Assembly: GCA_017460105.1 (NCBI GenBank)
Contig: JAFUBS010000001.1
Location: forward strand, 1 to 64,000
Direction: 5' to 3'
Source of the DNA: Candidatus Saccharimonadota bacterium
GTDB lineage: Bacteria; Patescibacteriota; Saccharimonadia; Saccharimonadales; Saccharimonadaceae
DNA length: 64,000 nt
Part shown: in pieces, positions 49,951 to 58,997 of the stretch
How the letters are laid out: each line of letters begins with the position of its first letter
Numbering within the stretch: the first letter of the stretch is position 1
The notes under the pieces: generated by a model
Told to the model about the DNA's origin: nothing
Database searches by the model: none
What the model saw: only the letters and a program-made list of their open reading frames with translations
Position numbers and translations under genes: made by a program

Positions 49951-52131
49951 ATGTCAGCGGGTGATACACTACGTGCAAGCGAAAGGTCTGCGCTTCATAA
50001 CACGCAGATTATTTCGCATGTGTCTGGTAAAAAAAATTCGAAAAAAAAGAAGCTTCTCTCTTTTAGCGCGGCTGGTTTTATTATTATAATTGTATTAGTA
50101 TTTGGGGCAATAGTAGGGATTGGAAATATTATTCCTGATGCTATTTCCACTAGATTGATTGAAGAGACCGACGTTCAATACTCCGATGCAGTAGCAAGTA
50201 AAATAATTGTGATGGCTGAAGCTTTAAAGAGTGGTGATTTGCCAGAAAATACAATAAAAAGACTTAAGGATAACGGTATTGAGGTACAACATTCCGATGA
50301 CGGAGCGATGTATTTAGAATATGACGGAAAGGTGGTGACAGGTGATAACCTACAATCAGTCGCTCTAGAAGACACTAAATTATATAACGCAATTGAAAAA
50401 GCAACTTATTCTCGGGCAGCTTATTATTATGATAATTCGGCACATGATGTTTTTTCTAGAATAGGTTCATCTCGCAATAATTATACTAGCGACGCTTCTT
50501 TTGATGAAATAATGAGCTCCACGATGGGGAAAGGAAGTGATATTAATGTTAATAATGTAGCATTATTTGAGTGGGAAGATGAAGAAACTGGTGAAATAAT
50601 TTCCGAATATGACGAAGTAGGAGAAACTGGCAATTCGGATAGCGCTGCAGAGTCGTTCGTAGAATCGGTCCGTCAGAAGAATGTAGCCGAATCATCAAAA
50701 AAGGCAACCATGAATGCTGCTGACGCTTTAAGCGTAGCAGACACCATCGCCAAAGAGCAACGCTCTAGTCTATTTTTCCTAAATTTTATGGAAAATATCA
50801 GTAAAATGAAGGCGGGGGATGGAAATGAGTCTAGAATAAATGACGCGATGAACTATTTGTTCGATCCTACCGAATCTACCGTAACAGACGTAGACACTCA
50901 TGAAAGAATAACTTCCTATGGAAGCATGACAGAATCACCGAGTCTATATTCCGTATTATCTGGAGATAGGATTGACGTAAATAAGGTGAAGAATTATTCA
51001 TCAGAAAGAATTTTAAGGAGTGTTGAAAACCAGATTGGGGTTGGTGGAGCCGACGAAGATACTTTAAGCGGAACAGTAACTTCTACAAATCCTCGCGTGC
51101 GTGGCTCAATTGGGCGATTTCTAGAGCTTGGCGGAGCAGAAGCATCTGGTGATGGACTCAGCGTAGCTACTTCTATTGTTCAGGATTCGTTAGTGGATAA
51201 TTCTTTTGACACTATTGGTGGAATTAAAGCTGGCGAGATGCTGGTGGAAGGCGCAGTAAACGTAGGGAAGGAACTCGCCAAAGCTAGTGGCGCAACGCCA
51301 GGTAGCGCCGATGCGGTAAAACAGTACGCTAAACTAACAAATACAATTCTCGCAATGGAAGCGAAGTCGGACCGTCTCAATCGAAGTCCTTTTGATATTA
51401 CTTCGAAAAATACTTTTCTTGGTTCTATAGTATACAACCTAGCAATTAATATACGAGGTAGTTCTAGCTTATCTAGAATGTCATCACTTATAAATACCAC
51501 TGCCAAATCTTTCGCTAGTATACTTCCATCTGCTTTGGCCGACGATGAGGCGGATTTATATTTGACAAATTTTGGTGAATGCGAAAAAATCGGCTCGATT
51601 GGGGCAGTAGGTTCAGCTGGATGTTCTATGATTGCTACTTTTGATACATCTACGCTTGGAGATATTTTTAGCGATGCTGGATTTATTAGTTTCATGGAAG
51701 AGAATACGTCACTTAGCGACTCCGGAGCTAGAACCATCAATGAGGGTTCAACTTTGGCTAAATTTATAGATTATAACAATGACCGCATTACTCCAATCGG
51801 CGTAACAGATGGCGGAATATTGGAGTCTTTGAATGGTGGTGGATTTGGTAGAATTCCATTTATTTCAGATATATTATCTATGATAACAACTTGGTTGGAG
51901 ACTTCAGATGAAGAAAGGATGATTGCTAGCGGGGAAGCATTTGTTAATTCTGATAGTAATAGCGACTGGCAAACATATAAGTATGCTCAAAGATATGTAT
52001 CGCTTGCTAGAGCTACAGAAAGTTTAAGGCAATATGACGGCGATAATATGGCATACTCTAAGATAAAATATTTTGAAGGAACAGAAAATCCGGTCGTAGC
52101 ATATAAACAAACTAAACTTGCTCGACACTAG
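49951..52131 (+). CDS. large membrane-anchored surface protein of unknown function
   Basis: A 726-residue protein. A cytoplasmic Lys-rich tail (residues 25-38) precedes one membrane helix (~40-62) and a ~660-residue Ser/Asp/Glu-rich external region that is mainly helical in character. Two cysteines ('GECEKIGSIGAVGSAGCSM') could form a disulfide. No domain was recognised. Its place beside the origin and its size make it a candidate species-specific envelope or attachment protein; that is only a guess. TATAAT (49936-49941) lies nine bases before the ATG. It overlaps the end of convergent recF by 20 bases. Confidence 0.7.
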   Translation: MSAGDTLRASERSALHNTQIISHVSGKKNSKKKKLLSFSAAGFIIIIVLVFGAIVGIGNIIPDAISTRLIEETDVQYSDAVASKIIVMAEALKSGDLPENTIKRLKDNGIEVQHSDDGAMYLEYDGKVVTGDNLQSVALEDTKLYNAIEKATYSRAAYYYDNSAHDVFSRIGSSRNNYTSDASFDEIMSSTMGKGSDINVNNVALFEWEDEETGEIISEYDEVGETGNSDSAAESFVESVRQKNVAESSKKATMNAADALSVADTIAKEQRSSLFFLNFMENISKMKAGDGNESRINDAMNYLFDPTESTVTDVDTHERITSYGSMTESPSLYSVLSGDRIDVNKVKNYSSERILRSVENQIGVGGADEDTLSGTVTSTNPRVRGSIGRFLELGGAEASGDGLSVATSIVQDSLVDNSFDTIGGIKAGEMLVEGAVNVGKELAKASGATPGSADAVKQYAKLTNTILAMEAKSDRLNRSPFDITSKNTFLGSIVYNLAINIRGSSSLSRMSSLINTTAKSFASILPSALADDEADLYLTNFGECEKIGSIGAVGSAGCSMIATFDTSTLGDIFSDAGFISFMEENTSLSDSGARTINEGSTLAKFIDYNNDRITPIGVTDGGILESLNGGGFGRIPFISDILSMITTWLETSDEERMIASGEAFVNSDSNSDWQTYKYAQRYVSLARATESLRQYDGDNMAYSKIKYFEGTENPVVAYKQTKLARH

Positions 52132-53107
52132 TAATAATCACTTGGTGGTCTTTAAAATTCTTAACTAAACAGCGACGGCGGAATTCATCAAGTTCTGAGA
52201 AGACATCATCTAAAAGCACAATAGGTTTTTTCTTTAATAAATCATAAATAATATTAGCTTCAGTGAATTTGAGTGCTAAGATAATAGAGCGGGTTTCGCC
52301 ACGCGAGGCGGAGCCGTCAGCTTTTTTGTCGTTAAAAATAAAACCAAAATCGTCTCGATGAACACCGAAACTAGTGTGCCCAAGAATTTTATCTTTTTCT
52401 AAATTATTCTCTAGTTTACTTAGATAATCCGATTCGCTGCATTTGATAATTTCTGAATTATAGGTAATCTTGACTGTGTCGTTATTTTCGGCGATAGAGT
52501 AATATATATCATTAATTTGCTCGTTAATAATATTTGTATATTTTGCGCGGGTGGCAGAAATAATTGTGCCATATTTGGCAAGTAAAACATTCCATGAAAA
52601 CAAATCAGATGGCGAAAAATACTCTTTCTTTAATAATTCATTGCGTTGACGAATCGCCTTATTATATTTAGAGAGTGCATCTGAGTAAGCCTCACTGAGC
52701 TGACTAAAGAAGCGATCGAAATATTCACGATGTCGGCTAGGAGAACCACTGATTAAATTAAGATCGGACGGCTGAAAGAGAATAATTGGGCATTTGTATT
52801 TCTTTGGGAGACGTGCGGTTTTTTTACTGGCTATAATATATGTTTTCTTATTATTGTCATAAGTTGCTACAATTTCTTCTCCGTTATCATATTTTAATTC
52901 GATGCGATAAAATGGCATTTCACGCTTAATAATATCTGGGTCTGTAGCGCGAAAACTTTTACCACGTGTTAGTATATATATAGCTTCGAGAACAGAAGTT
53001 TTTCCAAATCCATTTTCACCTAGAATCATGGTAATGTCTGGATTACAGTGCAAACGAAAGGTTTCGTGATTACGAAAATTAACAAGTTTTATTTCATTAA
53101 TTATCAT
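52112..53107 (-). CDS. recF: DNA replication and repair protein RecF
   Basis: A 331-residue SMC-like ATPase that loads RecA at gaps. It has 'LVNFRNHETFRL', Walker A 'MILGENGFGKTSVLEAI', the signature region 'ASRGETRSIILALKF' and Walker B 'PIVLLDDVFSELDEFRR'. Its ATG overlaps the dnaN stop (ATGA). Confidence 0.94.
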   Translation of the reverse strand: MIINEIKLVNFRNHETFRLHCNPDITMILGENGFGKTSVLEAIYILTRGKSFRATDPDIIKREMPFYRIELKYDNGEEIVATYDNNKKTYIIASKKTARLPKKYKCPIILFQPSDLNLISGSPSRHREYFDRFFSQLSEAYSDALSKYNKAIRQRNELLKKEYFSPSDLFSWNVLLAKYGTIISATRAKYTNIINEQINDIYYSIAENNDTVKITYNSEIIKCSESDYLSKLENNLEKDKILGHTSFGVHRDDFGFIFNDKKADGSASRGETRSIILALKFTEANIIYDLLKKKPIVLLDDVFSELDEFRRRCLVKNFKDHQVIITSVEQV

Positions 53108-54207
53108 GAGTTTAATGGCATTATAATATGAGTATAATCATCGCTATTCTTATTTTTTAAAACAATTGGGCTGACACTATTAGCGAATTCTAAAGTAATA
53201 GTCTTTGCATCCAAAACGTTTAGAGCATCAGAGAGAAAACGGGAATTAAGGCTAATTTTACCTTCCTCTTCAACTTTAGTTTCAATAGTAGAGTCGTTCT
53301 CACCCAACTCACTAGCGACAGAGCGAACAGAAAAGACATCTGGTTTCTTGGCTTCACAAACAATTGAGCCACTAGCACTACGGCGAGCAAATAGAGCAGC
53401 AAGCTTAGTTACACGAATCAACTCTTCGCGATCTACATCGAGCTTAATATTATTATCTTTTGGAATTAGGCGTTTGTAGTCTGGGTAGCTAGCATCAATA
53501 AGCTTTGATATTATCTCTACTTCACCTAGGCGAAAACGCACAAGGTCGTCATTGAAGGATATTTCTATTTCTTCCATACTGTCATCAATAGAACGCAATA
53601 CTTCCTGCAGGGAAGAGGTTGGCACAATTACACTAATGTCACTTTGAACATTTTTGACGAGTTTTTTCTCAGCTAAGCGATAGCCATCAGTGGCGGCAAT
53701 AGCGAGAGTTTTGTCATAAGTATTAAAATATACACCAGTGAGAGCAGGGCGAGTTAAATCACTACTACTGGCAATTGCGACTTGATTGATGCCGTTTTTG
53801 AATTCATCAATCCCCATCTTAAATATAACTGCATTCTTTTCGTTAATCTCTGGAAGTTCAGGGAAATCATCGGCGGAGGTGCCATTGATACTTGAGGAAT
53901 ATTTACCGGCAGTAACCGTGATTTTATAATCTTTGACGGTAATCTTGATTTTTTCGTTTCTTGGTAAGTTAGAGATGAATTCTGCTAAAAGCTTAGCCGG
54001 AACGGTAATTACGCCATCTTTGGAATCTGACACTGGAAGAAAATCTACTATAGCCATATCTAGGTTGGTGGTTACGAGGGAAACTTTGTTCTTTTCTACA
54101 CGAATGAGTACATTATTTAATACTGGCAGTGTGACTTTACCAGTAGCGATGCGACTAACGTTATTTAATGCTTTGGCGAGTTTTGATTGTGAGACTTCTA
54201 TTTCCAT
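53104..54207 (-). CDS. dnaN: DNA polymerase III beta sliding clamp
   Basis: A 367-residue clamp with three repeated domains. Family parts: 'LNNVLIRVEKNKVSLVTTNLDMAI', 'VTVPAKLLAEFISNLP', 'RPALTGVYFN', 'ATDGYRLAEKKL', 'RFRLGEVEIISKLIDASYPDYKRLIP', and the C-terminal 'HIIMPLNS' in place of the usual (Y)xMP(M/L)R. It has an AAAGGT ribosome site. It lies between dnaA and recF. Confidence 0.95.
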   Translation of the reverse strand: MEIEVSQSKLAKALNNVSRIATGKVTLPVLNNVLIRVEKNKVSLVTTNLDMAIVDFLPVSDSKDGVITVPAKLLAEFISNLPRNEKIKITVKDYKITVTAGKYSSSINGTSADDFPELPEINEKNAVIFKMGIDEFKNGINQVAIASSSDLTRPALTGVYFNTYDKTLAIAATDGYRLAEKKLVKNVQSDISVIVPTSSLQEVLRSIDDSMEEIEISFNDDLVRFRLGEVEIISKLIDASYPDYKRLIPKDNNIKLDVDREELIRVTKLAALFARRSASGSIVCEAKKPDVFSVRSVASELGENDSTIETKVEEEGKISLNSRFLSDALNVLDAKTITLEFANSVSPIVLKNKNSDDYTHIIMPLNS

Positions 54208-54472
54208 GAATACCTTTCTTTAATAATTATTAAATATATATAATATATAGTTGTTGTAGTTATAGGGTCTGTGGAAATGTGGAAATAATTGATTATGTAT
54301 AGGGGTGGAGTTCTTGTGTATAAAATTGTGAGTAAAATTGTAAAAGTTGGTGGATAAGTATTGTTTTACACAATTTATTTTTCTAGGTGAAAGTTGTACA
54401 CATTTTTTACCACAGAATTTCGCAAGGATATACACGAGGATTTGCACAAGATTTCCACAATTTTGAATATAA
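54208..54472. other. dnaA-dnaN intergenic region, part of oriC
   Basis: 265 AT-rich bases without a gene. DnaA-box-like 9-mers: TTATCCACC (54349-54357, minus strand), TTTCCACAA near 54453, and TTATCCATA at 54473-54481, overlapping the dnaA stop. Several T/A-only stretches (54225-54250) could serve as the unwinding element. Confidence 0.6.
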
Positions 54473-55825
54473 TTATCCATAGATTTTTTCCTTTATTTCG
54501 TCGATTTGATCGCGAAGGGCAAAATTGAGTTTAAGATCTTGTTCAATTTTTTTAATGCCGTGCATGACGGTGGTATGATCTTTGACGCCAACTTCGGCAG
54601 CGATTTTAGTGGTACTCATGGACATTTCTTTACTAAGTATATACATGGCGACTTGGCGCGCAGTTTTGATATTGGCGACACGAGACTTACTACACATTTC
54701 TTCCGGTGTGAGCTGGTAATATTTGGCTACTTTTTCTATGACTTGTTTGGTGGAAGTGGGGCGGAGTTTGGAAGTGTGTGAAACATTAACTGCGCCTTTA
54801 TTGATAAGCTCTAAAGGAGTGAGACCACGAACGTCGGACATGAGGAGGATGGTGGAAAATTCTCCTTCAAGGTCACGAATATTTGTATTGACGTTTTCAG
54901 CGATATATTCGATAGCCTCATCTTCGATTTTGGCGCCCATAAGGTCGGCTTTGGAACGGAGGATGGCGCACTTGTCTTCGAATTTCGGAAGTTGGAGATC
55001 GAATGCTCCAGCCATAGCGAGACGCGAGGCTAGACGTTCATCGACGGATTTAATTTGATTCGGTAAACGATCTGAAGTAATGATGATTTGCTTGTTGAGC
55101 TGATAGAGTGCGTTAAAGATATTGAAAAATTCTTCCTGACTCTTTTCTTTGCCGACGATAAACTGAAAATCGTCAATTATTAAACAATCTAAGGTGCGAA
55201 ATTTCTGACTAAATTCATTGCCTTTACCTTTTAATACTGAATTAATGAAATCGGAATAAAAATCTGCAATAGGTGTGTAAAGAATTTTAAAGTCTGGGTT
55301 ACGACGCAATAATTCATTACCAATAGCTTGAACTAGATGAGTCTTGCCGAGACCCGGACCGCCATAGAGAAAGAAAGGATTATATCTGGTACCTGGGGCA
55401 TCCACAATACTTTTAGCGGCGGAAGCAGCGAGATCGTTATTTGAGCCAACGATAAAATTGTCTAGGGTGTATTTGGAGTTAAGGCCATTACTGCTAAGAA
55501 GGGAATTCTTGATTGGTTTTATGTGTTTTTTGATAGGTGTTACTTCACTAGCAGTTACTTCGCGAGGGCGGACTTTGGATTTGGTTTTGGTCTGAACTTC
55601 AAATTCGATTTCATTAAATTCTACGCCGTTTTTCGATAGGGAATCAGAGATGAGATTTAGGAATTTAGAGCGAAGTTGTTTGACATAGAAGGAGTTTTTG
55701 ACTCCGATAATTACTACGCCATCTTCGATCGAGACGATTGATGTATCTTGAAACCAGGTGGAAAAATTAGCAGCAGAAATCTTTTGCTCTATTTCAGCCA
55801 AAACATTCTTCCAGACGTTATACAC
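54473..55825 (-). CDS. dnaA: chromosomal replication initiator DnaA
   Basis: About 450 residues. Domain I (1-~85) starts VYNVWKNVLAEIEQKISAANFSTWF; domain II is short and Lys/Thr rich; domain III is AAA+ with Walker A 'GGPGLGKTHL', Walker B 'LIIDDFQF' and the sensor 'ITSDRLP'; domain IV has the DnaA-box-binding signature 'VGVKDHTTVMHGIKKIEQ'. The true start is GTG 55825 with a perfect AAGGAGGT four bases upstream. The longer reading from ATG 55942 runs through DnaA boxes and is rejected. Confidence 0.95.
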   Translation of the reverse strand: MYNVWKNVLAEIEQKISAANFSTWFQDTSIVSIEDGVVIIGVKNSFYVKQLRSKFLNLISDSLSKNGVEFNEIEFEVQTKTKSKVRPREVTASEVTPIKKHIKPIKNSLLSSNGLNSKYTLDNFIVGSNNDLAASAAKSIVDAPGTRYNPFFLYGGPGLGKTHLVQAIGNELLRRNPDFKILYTPIADFYSDFINSVLKGKGNEFSQKFRTLDCLIIDDFQFIVGKEKSQEEFFNIFNALYQLNKQIIITSDRLPNQIKSVDERLASRLAMAGAFDLQLPKFEDKCAILRSKADLMGAKIEDEAIEYIAENVNTNIRDLEGEFSTILLMSDVRGLTPLELINKGAVNVSHTSKLRPTSTKQVIEKVAKYYQLTPEEMCSKSRVANIKTARQVAMYILSKEMSMSTTKIAAEVGVKDHTTVMHGIKKIEQDLKLNFALRDQIDEIKEKIYG

Positions 55826-56048
55826 TGTGACCTCCTTTTCAAAATAGTATATCACTTTTTGATGAAGTTTTCCACAGGTTTTGTTGGAATTAAAATATTG
55901 TGTAATATATTTTTGTGATATTAGGGGTGTATTTTTCCACATTTAATACAATCTCCCTAAATAGTATGTGGAAAACTCCTTGAAAATTGTGGAAAAATGG
56001 TGTATACTATAACAAGTATTTGAGAAATAATAAAATTTAAGGAATAAT
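55826..56048. other. oriC candidate with four DnaA boxes (dnaA-rpmH gap)
   Basis: Four copies of the same 9-mer TTTTCCACA: plus strand at 55868-55876 and 55933-55941, minus strand at 55967-55975 and 55988-55996. They are arranged as two pairs facing each other. The gap also holds the dnaA Shine-Dalgarno site and the rpmH promoter (TATACT at 56003-56008). Confidence 0.75.
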
Positions 56049-56186
56049 ATGCCAAAGCGAACTTATCAGCCTCATAAGCGTCAACGCAAAGTAGAGCATG
56101 GATTCATGAAAAGAAATGCTACTAAGAATGGTCGCAAAGTGTTAGCTCGTCGTCGCCTAAAGGGACGCGCAAGATTGACAGCATAA
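56049..56186 (+). CDS. rpmH: 50S ribosomal protein L34
   Basis: A 45-residue, very basic protein: [20 protein letters not shown] then [22 protein letters not shown]. All positions typical of L34 (TYQP, HGF..R, GR.VL..RR.KGR..L) are present. AAGGAA ribosome site. Divergent from dnaA as in most bacteria. Confidence 0.97.
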   Translation: MPKRTYQPHKRQRKVEHGFMKRNATKNGRKVLARRRLKGRARLTA

Positions 56187-56214
56187 AATAATCCCCCGAG
56201 CGGGGATTATTTAT
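56187..56214 (+). terminator. terminator-like hairpin after rpmH
   Basis: AATAATCCCC-CGAGC-GGGGATTATT followed by TTATA; the next gene has its own promoter directly downstream. Confidence 0.75.
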
Positions 56215-56229
56215 ATTATAATAGATAAT

Positions 56230-56595
56230 ATGTTAAACAAGAAATATCGGTTTCATTCGCGTGGGGGAGTGAAGAATGCTTACAAGAAAGGGAAGACAAT
56301 TCGGAGAGCGAAGATGTCTCTTGTTTTTGTGCCAAATGACAGAGGTTTTACTAGAATATCCGTGGTGGTATCTAAGAAGATAGATAAGCGTGCGGTGGTA
56401 AGAAATCGGATTCGTCGGCGAGTTTATGAAATAATAAGAAAGAATTTTAAATATCTTCCCAAGAAGACTGATTATTTATTTGTGGTTTTTTCGCGGGATA
56501 TAGTGGATATGCCGAATAATGAATTAGAGAAGTTGGTTGGTGAACTAGTCACAGAGAGCAAAGTATGCTATACTAGTCCTAATGGACAAGAGTAA
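56230..56595 (+). CDS. rnpA: ribonuclease P protein component
   Basis: A 121-residue RnpA. It has the central 'RFTRISVVVSKKIDKRAVVRNRIRRRVYEIIRKN' arrangement (seen as VSKK and RAVVRNRIRR around residues 42-62), the RNR motif that binds RNase P RNA. It matures tRNA 5' ends. Leaderless start: TATAAT 56217-56222, ATG 56230. It overlaps yidC by 14 bases. Confidence 0.95.
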   Translation: MLNKKYRFHSRGGVKNAYKKGKTIRRAKMSLVFVPNDRGFTRISVVVSKKIDKRAVVRNRIRRRVYEIIRKNFKYLPKKTDYLFVVFSRDIVDMPNNELEKLVGELVTESKVCYTSPNGQE

Positions 56596-57700
56596 GGTAA
56601 AAAAGATTGTTATTTGGACGCTCATTGCAGCGTTTATTGCTGGCTCTATCGCAACTGGTGGACCGTTTAATTTGATTGATTTAATTATCGTACGACCAAT
56701 CGTAAATATTCAGTTCATGATATTTAACTGGGTACATGATTTTGGTATTGCAATTATTATATTTGCGCTACTAGTAAAGATTTGTATGCTGCCACTTACG
56801 AAGAGACAGTTGAAGCAGACACGCCTGATGCGTAAGATACAGCCGGAGCTCACAAAGATTCGCGAGAATTGTAATGGTAACAAGCAGATGGAGTCGCTTC
56901 AGACAATGGATCTCTATAAGAGATATAATATCAAGCCATTTGCGTCGATATTAACTCTTCTAATTCAGCTTCCGATATTTATTGCGGTGTTTTCAGCGAT
57001 TCGGGTGATTGCTACACCTTTACCGCAGGATAATTTGTCTAATCGTGCATACGGTATTGTGGCGTATGAGGGTAGTGAAATCAGAGAATTAGAGATTAAA
57101 CAGCAGGAATATTTGGCGGATTTAACGAATGATGAAATACCGCAAGAGGATAAGACTAGTTATGATTTTCATCCATCGTTATTCGGTGTAATTGATTTGA
57201 CCGCTAAGGCTAGTGATGTGATTTCTCCGGCGAAGTTTTCGTGGAGTGCGGTGTTTATGCTTGTAATCTCTATTGCTGCATGTCTAGCACAGTATTTCGC
57301 TACGAAGCAACAGATGCCGTCGGAAAAATCCAAAAAGAGTAAGAAATTCCGCGATCTTCTAAAAGAAGCCAAGGAAGGTAAGGAGATTGATGATGCTGAT
57401 ATTAGTAGTATGACCTCTGGGCAGATGACAAAGATGATGCCACTGATGATGTTTGTAATTATGATTAATCTACACGGTGCACTGGCATTTTATTATTTCT
57501 TGAGTAATATCTTTACGATAGCGCAGCAGAAAATTGTTTATAGTCGTATTAATGAAGAGATGGATGATGCGACTGATGCGGCAATGACGCGCAAGCTTAA
57601 AAAAATTCAAGAAGCAGAAGTAATCGAAAATAAAAAAACAGGAACAAAAATAACACGTATCTCCGCAAAAGATAATAAAAAGAAAAGGAGAAACACATGA
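56582..57700 (+). CDS. yidC: membrane protein insertase YidC
   Basis: A 372-residue YidC/Oxa1 insertase. It has an N-terminal helix, then the conserved core 'VHDFGIAIIIFALLVKICMLPLTKRQLKQTRLMRKIQPELTKIR' (in part), 'ILTLLIQLPIFIAVFSAIRV', and late helices with 'MMPLMMFVIMINLHGALAFYYFLSNIF'. The catalytic arginine position in the first core helix appears as Lys (LLVKICMLPL). It ends in a Lys-rich tail that can touch ribosomes. Confidence 0.94.
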   Translation: MDKSKVKKIVIWTLIAAFIAGSIATGGPFNLIDLIIVRPIVNIQFMIFNWVHDFGIAIIIFALLVKICMLPLTKRQLKQTRLMRKIQPELTKIRENCNGNKQMESLQTMDLYKRYNIKPFASILTLLIQLPIFIAVFSAIRVIATPLPQDNLSNRAYGIVAYEGSEIRELEIKQQEYLADLTNDEIPQEDKTSYDFHPSLFGVIDLTAKASDVISPAKFSWSAVFMLVISIAACLAQYFATKQQMPSEKSKKSKKFRDLLKEAKEGKEIDDADISSMTSGQMTKMMPLMMFVIMINLHGALAFYYFLSNIFTIAQQKIVYSRINEEMDDATDAAMTRKLKKIQEAEVIENKKTGTKITRISAKDNKKKRRNT

Positions 57701-58158
57701 ATAAAGATGAATCAATAAGATTTGCCGCGAAGTATCTAGAAGACTTGCTGAGCTTTTTTGGTATAAATGTGGCGGTATATTCAACAATAGAAGATGATGT
57801 GATCCAATTATCGGTACCATCTACATCGCTTAATTCGCTATTGATTGGAAAGAATGCGGATAATCTGAGAGCTTTGCAACACGTAGTATCTATGGCGCTA
57901 GTAGCGAAGGATGCAGAAGTATCACGTGTGAATGTAGACGTTGCTAGTTATAAGAGGCAAAGAGCTGACAGGATCGCCGAGAAGGCTGAAGGATGGATTC
58001 GTAAAGTACGTGAAACTGGTGAAACGATGGAGATTAATCTAAATGCCGCAGATAGGCGCGTGGTGCATAAGTTGGCTCAAGATTATTCAGATATTGAGAC
58101 TCACTCCGAAGGCGAGGGAAGAGATAGGAAGTTATTTATCAGTAAGATAAATAATTAA
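57697..58158 (+). CDS. jag: Jag/KhpB-type RNA-binding protein
   Basis: A 153-residue protein with a type II KH domain (residues ~25-85; 'LLIGKNADNLRALQHVVSMAL' is the GxxG loop) and an R3H domain (~90-150; 'NAADRRVVHKLAQDYSDIETHSEGEGRDRKLFI'). The N-terminal Jag domain of longer homologues is absent. It regulates cell-wall/division mRNAs in other bacteria. ATGA overlap with yidC; terminator follows. Confidence 0.92.
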   Translation: MNKDESIRFAAKYLEDLLSFFGINVAVYSTIEDDVIQLSVPSTSLNSLLIGKNADNLRALQHVVSMALVAKDAEVSRVNVDVASYKRQRADRIAEKAEGWIRKVRETGETMEINLNAADRRVVHKLAQDYSDIETHSEGEGRDRKLFISKINN

Positions 58159-58165
58159 AATAATT

Positions 58166-58199
58166 AATCCACCTGGCTAGATAGACAGGTGGATTTTTT
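58166..58199 (+). terminator. terminator after jag
   Basis: AATCCACCTG ... CAGGTGGATT with TTTTT tail, perfect 10-base stem. Confidence 0.9.
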
Positions 58200-58222
58200 G
58201 TTTAAAAAATAATAAAAAATGC

Positions 58223-58260
58223 TTGCGTTTGATTTTAAAAAAGCTTATAATTGATATTAG
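58223..58260 (+). promoter_or_regulatory. promoter of the SipW/TasA-like operon
   Basis: TTGCGT (58223-58228), 17-base spacer, TATAAT (58246-58251), then nine bases to the ATG. Confidence 0.65.
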
Positions 58261-58959
58261 ATGAGTGGAGGTAAGAAGACCTTAAAGGTCAATACATACA
58301 ACGAGGTCTATTATCCAACTGTGACTTTTGTTCACAAGGTTATTGTTGAAGAGCCGGTTATTGAAGAAGAAATAAAAACTGAGTCAGTAGTTTTAGTGGA
58401 TGCTGTAAGGAAAATGGAAGAGCCAAGGCAGAAGCATAGCTTTAAGATTTGGTCAAAGGTGAGTTCGGTACTAGTTGCGATAATAGCGGTGGTTGCTGTG
58501 GCTCTAGTAGGAATGAGAATAATGGGATATCGGACATTTACTGTGGTATCTGGATCGATGTCGCCTGAATATCCAGTAGGGTCTTTGATTTATGTGAAGC
58601 CTGTGAATTATTACGACCTAAAGAAGGGTGACGTGATATCATATGTGGCCAATGATGATAAGACTGTGGTAACACACAGAATTGTAGATATTCAGGTTGA
58701 TGAGAAAGATGCAAGTGTTTGGCGTTTTGTGACGCAAGGTGACGCAAATAATACACCAGATGCGAAGGCGGTCCACTACAAGAATGTATTAGGAACGCCG
58801 ATTATTACTATTCCGTTTATTGGCTATTTTGTGCGTAACGTTCAACAGCCACCTGGTATATATATCGCACTAGTAGTGGGTACACTCCTACTAGCGTGGA
58901 CCTTTTTGCCAGGTACTCTGGAGGAAAGGAGGAAAACTGCGAGAAAAAGTGTAGCTTAA
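58261..58959 (+). CDS. sipW: SipW-type signal peptidase I
   Basis: A 232-residue archaeal/ER-type signal peptidase. A charged ~60-residue cytoplasmic N terminus precedes a membrane helix (~65-88). The catalytic serine lies in 'FTVVSGSMSPEYPVGSLIYVKP' (~residues 95-115); the basic residue is replaced by histidine in 'VVTHRIVDI'; 'FVTQGDANNTPD' is the third box. A second helix lies near the C terminus. Ser-His type matches SipW. It is directly followed by two proteins with SipW-type signal sequences, its likely substrates. Confidence 0.88.
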   Translation: MSGGKKTLKVNTYNEVYYPTVTFVHKVIVEEPVIEEEIKTESVVLVDAVRKMEEPRQKHSFKIWSKVSSVLVAIIAVVAVALVGMRIMGYRTFTVVSGSMSPEYPVGSLIYVKPVNYYDLKKGDVISYVANDDKTVVTHRIVDIQVDEKDASVWRFVTQGDANNTPDAKAVHYKNVLGTPIITIPFIGYFVRNVQQPPGIYIALVVGTLLLAWTFLPGTLEERRKTARKSVA

Positions 58960-58997
58960 AGGAGTATATTAAACTTAAAGGTAGAGAAAGGAGATGG

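Noticed and set aside
55826-55942. Longer dnaA starting at ATG 55942
   Set aside because: The extra segment runs over two DnaA boxes and the Shine-Dalgarno site; GTG 55825 with AAGGAGGT is the better start.
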